Counted from the first letter of the stretch, positions 13,150 through 24,627 are shown. The stretch is DNA of 64,000 bases from Buddleja alternifolia (GCA_019426215.1 CM033393.1:26104591-26168590), one strand, 5' to 3'. Program-made: numbers and translations. Notes: generated by a model not told the origin, from the letters alone.

Positions 13150-13557
13150 GTGAAAAACTCCATCAATGACAAGTGCAGATTTGATTTTCAGATTTGCAAA
13201 TCTGTTGCAATGCAAATCTGGTTTTCCGTTGAGTTGCATTTTAAAAACTTAGAGATACCGACAACAGAGAGAACAAAATTCAAGCGTAAATTTCTGGTGA
13301 CGTCATCCAGTGAAGATTATTCGGTATATTCCGGTGAAGATTTGCATGAAAACTTGCCTACGAGGCCGCCGGTGAAGAGGGTATTTTTGGAAACGTTTGA
13401 AGAGAACAAATTTCAGGTGACGTTATCCTCGCCGAAAAGTGATAACATCTCAGAGCCGTACTGCGACTTATCGACCAGGAAGGTGGTGGCGGCGTCGCCA
13501 GAGGTTTGCAAGAGAGCAACTCGACCAGAGTTGATGGGGTTTTTCACTTGCCATTGA
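13150..13557 (+). CDS. Uncharacterised 135-aa open frame inside the TIR element
   Basis: I do not recognise the protein. The frame starts at an ATG and ends in TGA. The first third is basic and AT-rich. The rest (from about residue 45) has higher GC and looks like real coding sequence: SSSEDYSVYSGEDL, then PPVKRVFLETFEE, then STRKVVAASPEVCKRA. No signal peptide, membrane segment or known domain is visible. It lies between the inverted ends of a TIR transposon, so a captured host exon (Pack-type) is the likeliest explanation. A chance frame cannot be excluded. Confidence 0.35.
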   Translation: MKNSINDKCRFDFQICKSVAMQIWFSVELHFKNLEIPTTERTKFKRKFLVTSSSEDYSVYSGEDLHENLPTRPPVKRVFLETFEENKFQVTLSSPKSDNISEPYCDLSTRKVVAASPEVCKRATRPELMGFFTCH

Positions 13558-13650
13558 AGCTTGGAGGTTGAAGATGGTGGATTTGGAGGTTGAAGGTGCT
13601 GGATTGCAGATGGTCGCTGGTGGATGTGCCAGTGGGTGGTAGGATATGCA

Positions 13651-13690
<40 letters not shown>

Positions 13691-13860
13691 TTTATATGTA
13701 TATTTTCATATTGTTAAATATATATATATATGTGTGTGTGTGTTATATAAGTTTAAATATTATTTAAATGTGTAAATATATATAATATTAATATATTATT
13801 AATAAATTTAAATTATAAAAATATATGAACCATTGATTTTAGTAGATCAGATCCAACGGT

Positions 13861-14431
13861 TGATATGGGTCATAATTTTTAATTATTCCAAATGGGCCCA
13901 ATTAATTAAATTGAAGAAGGCCTTCAAAAGGAAAGCTCGTGAAAAACCTAAGGATATGCTCGGGAGAATGCAAGGAGAAAAGCCCAAAAGAAATCTCATC
14001 AAAATGCTTACAAGAAGGCTTTCGTAGACATGGACTCTTAGAGGGGATAATATCCTCACAACTACTAAATCCCAAATTGTGGGATTTTATCTATCTTTTA
14101 TCCCTAAAATATCTAAGTGGAGTGGAAGACAAATTGAGGACTCTTCATCTTCCAAAAAACCGTCCACTTCATTATAAATAGGAGAGAATTTTTATTTTTT
14201 ATGTAATTTTGGGAGAAGTCAAATTTTAGTAAGAGGAAAAAGTGTATTTACTTCAAATATTAGGGTTTTTGTATTTCAATATTCAAAGTCCATAAGGAAG
14301 TTTATTTCTTCTTCCATTTCTCTACATTTTTGAGATTTAATTTATTATTCTCACATATCAAATATAAAAATAAATTCAAAAGTCTTGTTTGGCTATTTGA
14401 ATTTTCTTGGTGTAAAATCGAACCAACATCA
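13861..14431 (+). repeat. Gypsy Gag-only element, 5' LTR
   Basis: Starts TGATATGGGTCAT and ends AACATCA, 571 bp. A TATAAATA box at 14173-14180 fits an LTR promoter. It matches 18200-18770 throughout with scattered differences. Confidence 0.9.
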
Positions 14432-14433
14432 AG

Positions 14434-14450
14434 TGGCGCCGTCTGTGGGA
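14434..14450 (+). other. Gypsy primer binding site
   Basis: TGGCGCCGTCTGTGGGA lies two bases after the LTR. The same sequence follows LTRs at 60937-60953 (minus strand) and 63910-63926. This sequence is typical of plant Tat-lineage Gypsy elements. I am not sure which tRNA it pairs with. Confidence 0.85.
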
Positions 14451-14531
14451 AAAGGAGTTTAAGATGTGATTTATTGCATTGAAATGGAAGGAGTTCAAGG
14501 ATTGAGACGTTCAGAGTGAAGAAACGCCGCC

Positions 14532-16415
14532 GTGCAACAGCCGGCGGCAGCGGCGCAAGGAGGGACCTCCGCCAGCCCAGCAACAAGTGAAGAGGTCGCG
14601 CCTCCCGCGGCCATCACGCAGCCCGTTGTTGCACCGGGGGAGTTGTTGGCGGTAAATCCCGCGTCTGCTTCGGTTTCCGTGTTACTCGCTTCGGAAAAAA
14701 CCACCCTTGCATCGGGATTCATTCAATTATTTCCTCAAGGAAGCTTACCCTCACAGCAGGTGGCTGCGCCGGGTATCCCACGTGTATACACACGCCATCA
14801 GGAAGCAGGTCACGTATCCCCTCCTAACTCGGAGGGACCTATCCAGCCACATCATCCACCACTGGCCAATGAGAACGGATGACTCATCCAGCCAACGCAT
14901 GGAAAGGTGTCTGTAAGCGAGGGAGGCCAACGATTGGAAAGAAATGACGAGCAGCATGCTCACCAAATAGAATATGCTATCCCGTCAGGTGTCCAGCCGG
15001 TAGGGAGCGAGCGAGCTCCCGCGGATCAATGGGGATGAATATTCACTACAATGATGGCCTTTGCTTTGCAAGGAGGATATACACAACCGAGGAGGGAGGT
15101 TCAGGTGAGCATTCCATTGCCATCCCCTCCAATTATCACCCCTTCTATCCCCATGGCTCAAGGTTCAAGGGGGGCGACGTTCTTTACGACGCCTTTCCCT
15201 CCTAGACAAACCTACGGGAGGAGTGGTCGTCTTCATGAAGAGACCTCAGGAGGAAACCAACAAGGATGGAGTCACCAGCACCCTGGTAAGATAGGTAATA
15301 CACCCTGGAGGCAACAGCCGATGAACCTTATGGGCAACAATATGATGTGCCCAGAGGTGATGGAAGGATTCGAGGACTTAAGGGCGAAAATGAGAGAAAT
15401 GAGGCAACGCCTAGGAGAGCCTGCCCCACCACCTCCTAGAGGAGTTCCGTTCAGGCCCCGGATCCTGGCGGAAGAGCTTCCAAATAATTTTTGAACCCCG
15501 AATATTGCGGAGCATGATGGATCAACGGATCCCACGGAGCACTTATCAAAGTTTGAGAATAGTGCTTTACTTCATCAGTACACTGATGGGGTGAAGTGCC
15601 GAGTCTTCTTGACCACCCTAACGAAAGTTGCTCAACAGTGGTTCAATCAGCTAGCTCCTAGCTCGATCCAATCATTTGAGGAGTTCAGCCTGATGTTTTT
15701 ACATCAGTTTTCCAGTAGCAAGAGGTATCAAAAGATCTCTTTGAGCTTGTTTAATATGCGCCAAGGAGTTAATGAGCCCTTAAGAGGGTACATAAAGAGA
15801 TTCAATGATACTGCTTTGGAGGTACCTTTCGCGAATGCTGAGGTTCTAACTAATACATTCGCCCAAGGTTTGAAGGACGGAGATTTCTTCAAGTCCTTGG
15901 TTAAAAAGCCTGCTGTCAATTTTGACAACCTGCTAGAAAGGGCAGAGAAGTATGTGAATCTAGAGGAAGCAACCCAAGTTAAATTAGCTAGGAGCAACCC
16001 CACTGTCAGGGTTGAAAACATGGTCCCAATGGAAATTAAGAATCCCACCTATTCAAATAGGTATCGGGAGGAGTATCAGAATCTAGCGCGGAGACCTCTT
16101 AAGGTGACTCCCGAAAAGGTTCTTATGGCAATAGAGAAAGAGAACAAAAAGATGGTGAGGTGGCCACGAAGCGCGATTTATGGACCAACTCATCCTAAAT
16201 CCAACAAGTACTTCCATTTTCATAATGATTACGTGCATAATACTAACACCTGTTGGCATCTATTGAGCGAAATAGAGAGGCTAATAAAATGTGGGCACTT
16301 GCAAGAGATCATATGTCGTGATCGTGAGAAGAGCACGAGAATCTTCAAAAAGAATCCTACCCCACCGCGATATAGGGCAGCTGTTGAAATGCATCATCAA
16401 GAGTATCCAAAAGAG
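14532..16415 (+). pseudogene. Gypsy Gag pseudogene (Retrotrans_gag)
   Basis: A single frame runs from 14532 to the hAT insertion with three in-frame TGA stops (14880, near 15036, 15492). The N-terminal part is Ala/Pro-rich. From about 15500 the conserved Gag core appears: PTEHLSKFEN, DGVKCRVFLTTL, QQWFNQL, YIKRFN, FAQGLKDG and AEKYVN. A CWHLLSEIERLIKCGHL block follows near 16250. Gag packages element RNA. All three stops are TGA, as expected if CGA or TGG codons decayed by cytosine deamination. The frame resumes after 17161 (ARERRNEEARPKVI) and stops near 17212. Confidence 0.85.
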
Positions 16416-16850
16416 TAGGGCTGTCCATCGGATCGGTTCGGTTCGGGCCAAAATCGAACCAAAAATTCGGCTGACCGATAATTCAGTTTGCCCAAAACAC
16501 GAACCGAAAATCAAACCGAAAAAATTCAGTTCGGTTCGGTTAAAACCGAAATTTTTCGGTTCGGATCGGGCCAAACCGAATTTATTTTAAAAAAAAAAGA
16601 GGAAAATAAACCCAGAAGAGGAACACAGATCTGCCTTCTTAGCTAATTACAATGGAGAAAGTTGAATTTAAAGAAGAACCTATCTTTTTTACGTTTCCTC
16701 TGTATTTGTAGAAGTTATCCTGGCCACTTTTTATCCATAGAGAAGAACCCATTCGTATTGTAGACTACCTTTTCTTGGCCATCTTCTTTTGTATCCTCTG
16801 TATTTGTAGAAGAAGAAGAAGAAGAAGAAGAAGAAGAAAGAAGAAAGAAG

Positions 16851-16881
<31 letters not shown>

Positions 16882-17161
16882 GAAGAAGACGAAGAAGTAG
16901 AAGAACGAAGGAGTGAAGAAGAAGATGAGGAAGCAGGGATCTGGATCTGGGTTTCCTATAAGTAATATTTAAAAACATATATTAAAAAAAAATTCAGTTT
17001 TCGGTTCGGTTAGGTTAACCGAACCTTAAACCGAAACGAAAAACCGAATTTCTGTTAAAAAAAAATAAAAAAAATCGAAAACCGAACCGAAATTTTTGGT
17101 TCGGTTTTCAGTTTTCGGTTCGGTCGGTTAACCGAATTCTCGATTTTTTTGAACAGCCCTA
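16416..17161. mobile_element. hAT-N1: small non-autonomous hAT element in the Gypsy gag
   Basis: Ends are TAGGGCTGTCCA and, inverted, TAGGGCTGTTCAAA. The flanking octamers CAAAAGAG (16408-16415) and CAAAGGAG (17162-17169) agree at 7 of 8 bases, an 8 bp hAT-type duplication. The subterminal regions carry many GGTTCGGTT / AACCGAACC copies, as hAT transposase-binding regions often do. The middle has a GAA-rich run (about 16809-16890). No transposase. Confidence 0.9.
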
Positions 17162-17279
17162 CAAAGGAGGCAAGGGAGAGAAGAAATGAAGAAGCAAGGC
17201 CAAAAGTTATCTAGGTCATGGAATGTGCACAATCTGAGAAAGTTCTACACTTGAAGAAAGGATTATCCACATATAGCAT

Positions 17280-17511
17280 CTGGTAATTCTCCACGTAAAT
17301 CTCCACGCAGCGTAAGCCCTGACATTAACAACATCAGGCAGCTGGTAATTCTCCACGTATATCTCCACGCGGCGTAAACCTTGACATTAACATCAGATAG
17401 CTGGTAATTCTCCACGTAAATCTCCACGTGGCGTAAGCCCTGACATTAACAACCTCAAGCAGTTGGTAATTCTCCACGTAAATCTCCATGCAGTGTAAGC
17501 CTTGACATTAC
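17280..17511 (+). repeat. Tandem repeat, about 60 bp x 4, in the Gypsy 3' region
   Basis: Units start at 17280, 17342, 17401 and 17463, each with CTGGTAATTCTCCACGTA, then ATCTCCACG and GTAAGCC..TGACATTA. Minisatellites behind gag are common in Tat-type elements. It is not coding. Confidence 0.85.
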
Positions 17512-18199
17512 ATTCTCCATGGAAAACATATATTTGTTGTGAATAAAATCACATGCATTTGGCATTTTCCATCAAGATCATATACTAAAGGTGAAAAAGC
17601 AAATATCTCTTATTATTATTCAAAGAAAGAGAAAGCTCGTGCCTCAAAAGTGAGCACAATACAAAAAACTAACATATGTGTCACGGAAAGTGAGCACAAA
17701 AACAAAGTACTTGCAGGAAAAATAAAATGCAGGAAAAGGAAAATCCTATTTGCACAAGGAGTTGGAAGGGAGGAGTTTTATCAAACAAGGCAACAAGTGG
17801 AAGAAAAAGCAAGGGAAAGGGGAGAATTTTCGGCCACCACCTCATGGGATAGCCCATGAGCTCATCATGAGGTCACCAATGACCTCACTTATTAGCTTGC
17901 CACCCCGATAGCTCAACGTGCATTTTTTGCGTGTTCTACACATTTGCTACTATCAACATTGGAGGTTACCAAGATGAAAATAGCTTTGATGGAAGACGTC
18001 ATAAAAGAGGAATTAATACACTCCGTACTCTTTTTCCCTTAACCTCGGTTTTTTCCCATTGGGTTTTTCCAGGTAAGGTTTTTAACGAGGTGGTAAGTGT
18101 ATTAAAAAGGATCTCACCCTCTTGAAATTATGACAATTTATTATACTCTCGAAACTTTTTGAGCCTTTATTCCAAAATTCTCAAGTGTAAGGGAGTTTA
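17512..18199 (+). other. Gypsy 3' non-coding region and purine tract
   Basis: The weak frame at 17539-17859 has no known domain. CCCATTGGGTTTTTCC near 18056 is followed by GGTAAGGTTTTTAACGAGG. A tract AAGTGTAAGGGAGTTTA lies just before the 3' LTR and serves as polypurine tract. Confidence 0.6.
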
Positions 18200-18770
18200 T
18201 GATATGGGTCATAATTTTTAATTATTCCAAATGGACCCAATTAATTAAATTGAAGAAGACCTTCAAAGGGAAAGCTCGTGAAAAGCCCAAAGATATGTTC
18301 GGGAGAATGCAAGGAGAAAAGCCCAAAAGAAATGTCATCAAAATGATTACAAGTAGGCTTGCGTAGACATGGACTTTTAGAGGGGATAATATCCTCGCAA
18401 CTACTAAATTCCAAATTGTGGGATTTTATCTATCTTTTATCCCTAAAGTATCTAAGTGGAGTGGAAGATAAATTGAGGACTCTTCATCCTCCAAAAACCC
18501 ATCCACTTTATTATAAATGGGAGGGGATTTTTATTTTTAATGTAATTTTGGGAGAAGTCAAATTTTAGTAAGAGGAAAAAGTGTATGTACTTCAAATATT
18601 AGGGTTTATGTATTTCAATATTCAAAGTCAATTAGGAAGTTTATTTCTTCTTCCATTTCTCTATATTTTTTAGATTTAATTTATTATTCCCACATATCAC
18701 ATATAAAAATAAATCCAAAAGTCTTGTTTGGCTATTTGAATTTTCTTGGTGTAAAATCGAACCAACATCA
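18200..18770 (+). repeat. Gypsy Gag-only element, 3' LTR
   Basis: 571 bp, TGATATGGGTC to AACATCA, same length as the 5' copy. Its TATA box is TATAAATG at about 18512. Confidence 0.9.
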
Positions 18771-18953
18771 AAGGGCAAAATGATCTTTTATTGACAAAAA
18801 TCGTATAACCAGTCTCATGACAAGTGAGTGAGGCGCATAGGGAGTTAAATTGCTTCTTTAATTGATTCACAGAGGGGTAACATGATATTTTTTTTCATAG
18901 GGGAGTAGAGTGATAATAAGGTTGATCACAGGGGAGTTGGGTGTAATTTATCC

Positions 18954-19334
18954 TATATATATATTATACAATATATATATTTTTTTTTTTGATAAGCTAT
19001 GTCTTACAATTAAGATATCAACTTTTGGTTTGAAAACTAAAAGCCACATATACACACGTGCACATTAAAAGTGATCAATTTATTTTGGTTTCGGACTCCA
19101 AGTCCAAACCAAACACTAAATCTTCTCGTCACAACACGCACATGTATACTTCTTTGATCTCTTGCCACCAAATTTTTATCTTGATTAAATTAAAATCAAA
19201 ATAAATTAAATCCATATAATTTAACAATTAACACAATAGACGAAATATCTCTTGATTTAACATGCTTCAAATTTAATTTGCATAAAATTAAATAAAGCAT
19301 ATAAATCACACAATTAGTTCGATTAAACTAATTA
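18954..19334 (-). other. Copia-B leader, distal part
   Basis: This AT-rich stretch lies between the TIR element and the primer site and is the continuation of the leader at 10761-12595. No gene seen. Confidence 0.6.
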
Positions 19335-19347
19335 GGCTCTGATACCA
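19335..19347 (-). other. Copia-B primer binding site
   Basis: Minus strand TGGTATCAGAGCC, identical to that of Copia-A and complementary to initiator tRNA-Met. It lies one base from the LTR. Confidence 0.9.
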
Positions 19348-19348
19348 C

Positions 19349-21478
19349 TGTTGGGTTGGGTAATCCCCGGAGTAGGTAAGCACAGTAGAATTTAAAAATT
19401 TCTACAACTATCCCAAAACATGATTACATGATTGGTTTAATCGAGCTAACAAAAACGAAGAAAAACTAATTACGTGAAATACTTTTCGCGCTTTTTCCCT
19501 CGTACAAGTTTCTGATCTTATCAACCCGAACAAAATACTCCCTTGACTCAGATTAATTAAGAAATTGTCGGCCTCCTTCAATCTCCGAGCTCCGTTTTTG
19601 TTCCTTGTATCTTCAAGTGATCCAATCGTCTCGCCTCTAAGATGTATTCACACCTCCGTATAATTACCAATAAATATATATATGGTGCTAGCTATATATT
19701 TATTTTAGATCTAATCAGCATATGAGCAAAATCTTGTCAAGAAATATATGGGTGAGGGGCGAGTTCTTGAAATAAATAGAAGATGAAGTTTTTCTCTCTT
19801 TTCTTATGGTGGTGGACAAAAATTTCACTAGAAATTAAAGTGTGTGTGTTTCTCTTAACACACATATTTATAGAGAAACTCCTAGGTTTAGTTTACTTGG
19901 AAGTCAAGATGAAATCAAATCTCCAAGATTTGACTTTCATCTCATCCTAAGCAAACTCTATTAAGGAGTTTCCTAAAAACAAGGAACTTAACTTGCAAGC
20001 TAACTTGTTCCTTTTTCTATCTCCTAAATATTTCCTTGATTCCAACTTCATCAAGACTTGGAGAGGAGTTAAATTTCCTCTTACCTTTGGAGTCCAAAAA
20101 TTTTATCCAACTTGATTCAATTTTTGACTCCTTATTTTAATTAAATAGTCCAACCATTTAATTAAATATTCCATAATAATTAAAGTTCAACCTTAATTAT
20201 TATTATCAATTATTTCTTTAGTCTTATTTAATTTTCGACTTTCTCTACTAATTAAATAAAATTTTTGGACTCTACTTGGTCCATTAATTAATTAAACTTA
20301 CTTGATTAATTAAATAGTCTAATTAATTGATCTTCCACCAATTAATTAATAGTCCTCTTTAGGTAAGTCCTTGAATTTCCTAATTTCACTTCAACTTCCA
20401 AAGTTGATTAATCATATCTTTTAAGCAGGAATCTTAGGAGTAAGTATGTGACCCCTTAGGCTCATTTATATTCTAGCATTAAGTATACTTTCCAAAAGTG
20501 TCATTGTACCTTTTTATATTTAGAAAGTACTAAATTAAATCTTCCTTGGTTTAATCCAACCATGAATTATCACCAATAATAACATGACACCTACAAATCG
20601 AGGTTACTGTCTAGCAACGGGCCTCGAAGACCTAGTCACAAACGATATCAAGATACTCAACCTATCATAACCACGATCCTCGCATATAGTAAGATCCCTC
20701 CATCATATTTCTCGGATTGGTGTCTCAAGTAATAGCTTAGTCAAAACTCTTACGACCCAATCACTATGTCTCTTTCATTGCATGATATCGATTCATGCAA
20801 TCCAAACAAGGAAACACTCCGCCTCTTTGGATTACCATACTTTGGCCAAAGCTTGATTGAATCGATTCAATCAGAAAAACATAGGAAATGTCTGATTTGC
20901 TAAATCAGTGATGGATCCCATCTTGGTCTCTCATGTACCTTGACACATAATCATAATATACCCAAGATATCCCATGTGACAATTCGCGAAGGAATCATGA
21001 GATAAGTCAAAGTATAATCGACTATGCTCAAATTAACCAATGAAACTTCAGGTCCATAAGGATTACTCTTATGCCTACGTGAGTATAGGAAATTCCATAT
21101 TCAATCAGGATAACCATTTTTGGAATTTCCTGTGGGGTTGTTCAGTTCACTCATTATCCCAAGTGGACATCTATGCCTAACAATGTACACAAGCAAGTCT
21201 TTTGGGTCTTTGTCAATATCCCTCATCTTGACAAACCCATTAATGACTTGGAACCTTTTAAGAATCACGATCTTAGAGATATATTCCATCATTGTTATTC
21301 CCGATGTCCGATGATGTCCAATAGTCATGTGTGATTCAAGTGACTTTGTTCTAAGCATATAATAGTAATTTAAGAACAAATAATTCCATCAAAATTTTGA
21401 CTTATTATAGTAAGATTGTCATAGAGTATCTCGAGAATGGCACCCAAATAATTGGCGAGCCGGGCACTAACTCTATCA
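19349..21478 (-). repeat. Copia-B 5' LTR
   Basis: Plus-strand reading starts TGTTGGGTTGGG and ends CTAACTCTATCA, about 2.13 kb. The outer end is uncertain by about six bases. The portion from 20698 matches the 3' LTR remnant at 6875-7692. Confidence 0.85.
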
Positions 21479-22737
21479 GGATGGAAGACAAAAATACAAG
21501 GCAAGAAACGGGGGAGGGGCGACGACTACTAGAGGGGAAGAAGAAGGAAATTTCCTTCTTGTTTTCTAGGGCTACTTCCTCCTCATTTGATTATTTATAT
21601 GATCTTTTATCATGGCCTCCACTTTCACTGAATCCTCACTTGTATCTTCCACACGTAGAAATTTGAAATACCATTTTCTCTCTAAAAAAGTATTGTCTTA
21701 AAATCACTTAGTTCTTCCAACCTTTTATCTATAATCTTGTAAGACTTATGCGTATCTAGAACATTATGTTTGTCTTGGAAATTTTTGGTTGAGGTGTGGA
21801 TACCGTTAGAAGAGCTGCAGAGGTAAATCTCTATAGTGTGATTTATTTGGCTCGTTGTTTATTTTGAGTTACATATAATACGAGCATGTATAGGGTGCAC
21901 AGTTAAAGTTTTAAATTTTTGTTGTGTTAATGTGTGTCTTGGAGAGCCAATCTCGACAAGGTTGACCCCTTTACGTCTCAAAATATCCTAAGGCAGACCG
22001 ACCTGAGGTGTAATTACTTACCCCATAGTCAGTGCACTTGCATGGAGAATCCTATGCAGGCATCCCTCATAGTGAAATTCTTTGCGGCCAGGTCGTCTCT
22101 CACCCTAAAACTCTTTCTGAGATTCATGTCTTTCAGCATGGAACTCTCCGCTAGGAGCAGTCATTTCCACTAAAAACTCTTCCCTAGGAAATCCCTTAAC
22201 TTGCATCACACTAGGAGGATCTCGTCCCTTTCTGTGCAGCTCTTACCTAGGTACATGTCCTACTTCATGAAATCATTCTCAAGGAACACTTTGTTCATCC
22301 CGGATAGCACCCGTGAGAACATGCCTTGGCCCTTAAAACTCTACCTATGATACTTTTCTTCTTCATACACTAAGTCCTGAAGAACATGTTCCACTTTCCT
22401 GACCTCTTCCCTCATAGCATGTCACATCTAATCACTTCCCCATGAACCAACTTTTCCGCCTGCGGTCCTACCTTACCCCCTTTTATTGATTATTCTACTG
22501 ATCTACCGCACTGGTGGGGGAAGCGTAGTACAACTAGAAACCATCCCTTCAACAGTTGGGGGTAAACTAATTTCCTCCCTAATATGAAGAGCGACATTCA
22601 CAACCATTAATAGCAATCTCAGTCCTGGCTTGGTCCTTCGTTACATTCATTATATGAGGGAATTCAGTGTTTTCCACCAGATTTATGGGTAACGCCTCCA
22701 TCGGCTCTCCATACTTCCACCGAATTGTCTCGCATCT
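21479..22737. other. Unassigned sequence between Copia-B and Copia-C
   Basis: No gene is supported. The minus strand has an open stretch near 22580-22735 (RWKYGEPMEALPINLVEN), cut by the Copia-C insertion. It could be a fragment of an older coding sequence or element. I do not recognise it. Confidence 0.35.
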
Positions 22738-23054
22738 TGTTAAGAAGGGCGGCCTTATGTTCTTATGTCTGTTCAGCCCAGTTATTCAAGCCTTTGGTTT
22801 TAAGCCCGTCCAAGTTAACTTATTTAAGGGCCCGGGTTGTATTTCAATTTTAGGGTTTCAGGGTATTATAAAAACCCTTCAACTCCAGTTTATTTGTTCA
22901 CTTTAGCATTTATATTTCTCTCTCGTAATAGGCAGCCACCTTCCTTCTCTCCAATAAGTTTTGTTCTCTTCTTGTAGAACTCTCTTTTGCAATTCTTTAA
23001 GTTGTATTTGTTTTCCTTGATTCAAATAAATCTTTATAATTTCAGTTTTTAACA
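22738..23054 (+). repeat. Copia-C 5' LTR
   Basis: TGTTAAGAAGGGC to TTTTTAACA, 317 bp, with TATAAAAA at 22867. The matching 3' copy has the same length. Confidence 0.92.
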
Positions 23055-23977
23055 TGACAATCAGAGCATAGGTTCGATTGTTTGGTGTGATATTCTTTGA
23101 TATTCAGTTGCTCGTTTCTTGCATCTTGTTCCTCACCTAAGGCCGTAATCACCATCTTTCAGTGAATCTGAGAAATATTGACACAATTGTGTCATTTCCG
23201 ACCAGATCTAGTGAGTACCGACGTGATTAATGGCGTTTTTTATCTTGTGTAAGAATCAGTGCGTATTTGCCTTATCTATTCGGTTCTTTCATCTCCTTGC
23301 TGTGGATTCATGGTGCTGAAGTTTTTTTGGTGGTTTTCTATTAAAACCCCACCGGTAAATCGTATCGGTTCTTTTTTATCGCCTTTTTGTGACTATTTTT
23401 CACTCTTTTGCGTTTTTTCTTACCAACTATTGATTAGCCTAGTAATTTTTTTAGGATCTATCTCGATCTTGTGGTTCATAAGCGTATAATCTGTGTTGGT
23501 GTTCGGATCTGATAGGATTCGTCTTGTTTTTGGTTCGATCCGATTGGGTTTTGTAATCTGGAGTTCCGATCTGATTTGTTGTGTTGGACGAATTCGTCCT
23601 ATGATCTGTCTAATTTTCGATCTGTCTGATTTGATGAGTTGGATGAATTCGTCCTCCGATCTGTCTAATTTTGTTTGTGTTTGACAAATTTGGTCTTTTT
23701 ATCCGATCTGAGTAAATGTTATATCGTTTTCTTCTTGTTTATCGGTTGTGAAATTGGTATTTCTTCACATCATTAACTTTCTTGGCTCTATTTTCAGGTT
23801 CGGTTGCCTGAGATCTCTTGACCGCGCTTCCGCTTGCTCTCTCCGCATATTTTTTTATCACACAATTTTTTCTGTGTTTTTTTGAAAACAAAAAACACAG
23901 CGGTAACTAGTGGCTAAACCTCTCTCTGTGTTTAGCTTATTTACTTGCTAAGTGTTCGTGTTGTGAGTTGAGCCAGT
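23055..23977 (+). other. Copia-C primer site and leader
   Basis: TGACAATCAGAGCA follows the LTR. It resembles the tRNA-Met site TGGTATCAGAGC with changes at positions 3-5. The 0.9 kb leader is T-rich. It includes a partial direct duplication (GAATTCGTCCT..GATCTGTCTAATTTT near 23590 and 23645). Open frames here show no domain. Confidence 0.7.
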
Positions 23978-24627
23978 ATGGGGGATGTAACTGAGACAAG
24001 TGGTACTGTGTCAACAGGTGCCACGGCTCCTGTACACACAACTACCCTAGATTTCAGTGATCCATTATACCTTCATCCTTCAAACTCCACTAACACTAAT
24101 TTGATCTCCTATAAACTGACTGGATGTGATAATTACTCTGTTTGGAGTCGTGCGATGACTATCGCCCTTATTGGTAAAAATAAAATTGGTTTTATTCTGG
24201 GAACTGTACCATATCCCCAAGATGTTGTGTTACAAAACCAATGGGATAGATGAAATGCAGTTGTCTTGCCCTGGATTCTCAATTCTGTCTCTAAGGACCT
24301 TTATGTTGGCCTTGTTTATTCCACTAAAGCATCTAACGTATCGACTGATCTAAAATTAACATATAATAACATTGATGGATCTAGAGTGTTTAATTTGTAT
24401 CAAGAAATCTCTAGAATTAATCAGGGATTTGATTATGTTGTTTCTTACTACTCTAGACTTAAGTTGATTTGGGATGAATATGTTGCTTTGACTGCATTGC
24501 CTGTTTGTAAATGTGATGCTGCACCTCAATGTCACAAGCATGAACAAAATCTGAAATTAATGCAATTCCTTATGGGTCTGGATGAGTCTTATTTGCCTAT
24601 TCAGAGTCAAATCTTAATGCAAGACCC
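23978..24627 (+). pseudogene. Copia-C Gag, 5' half
   Basis: Starts at ATG 23978. The N-terminal Retrotran_gag_3-type block (LHPSNSTNTNLISYKLTG, DNYSVWSRAMTIAL) is followed by the UBN2 region (DGSRVFNLYQEISRINQG, YYSRLKLIWDEY, LMQFLMGLDESY). One in-frame TGA follows QWDR near 24251. The frame is cut at the Athila insertion after MQDP and resumes in phase at 34346. Confidence 0.87.

Larger units (their letters stand above)
13861..18770 (+). mobile_element. Gypsy-type non-autonomous retrotransposon (Gag only), with nested hAT
   Basis: Two direct LTRs of 571 bp flank a primer site, a gag pseudogene, a 59-62 bp tandem repeat, a non-coding 3' part and a purine-rich tract. No protease, RT, RNase H or integrase motif is visible in the remaining 3.0 kb of non-hAT internal sequence. 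The primer-site sequence and Gag type fit the plant Tat/Ogre/Retand side of Ty3/gypsy. Flanking pentamers ACGGT and AAGGG agree at only three of five bases, so a target duplication is not demonstrated. Confidence 0.85.
12596..18953. mobile_element. TIR DNA transposon with internal open frame, split by a Gypsy element
   Basis: The two ends are inverted copies over about 85 bp. Left begins GGGTAAATTACACCAAACCC. The right end, read on the minus strand, begins GGATAAATTACACCCAAC. Both continue with CCCCTGTGATCA, TTATCACTC and CCCCTATGAAAAAA. Both ends lie in TATATA sequence, so the target duplication cannot be read unambiguously. Without the nested Gypsy (13861-18770) the element is about 1.45 kb, non-autonomous, with a GC-rich interior. 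It may be Mutator-like, but the superfamily is not certain. Confidence 0.72.
6875..21478 (-). mobile_element. Copia-B: old nested Ty1/copia element
   Basis: The right LTR and primer site are complete, a decayed pol lies at left, and 817 bp of the 3' LTR remain before Copia-A interrupts it. The leader is split by a TIR transposon that itself carries further insertions. Without the 6.4 kb insertion the leader is about 2.2 kb, like Copia-A. LTR copies differ at roughly one base in ten by eye, and the right one also lacks about 40 bases near 21155. This is clearly an older insertion than the others in this block. Confidence 0.85.

Noticed and set aside
14495..14722. Ala-rich minus-strand frame
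   Set aside because: Antisense to the Ala/Pro-rich start of the Gypsy gag.
16715..16978. Minus-strand frame with poly-Phe and poly-Ser
   Set aside because: Translation of the GAA repeat inside hAT-N1.
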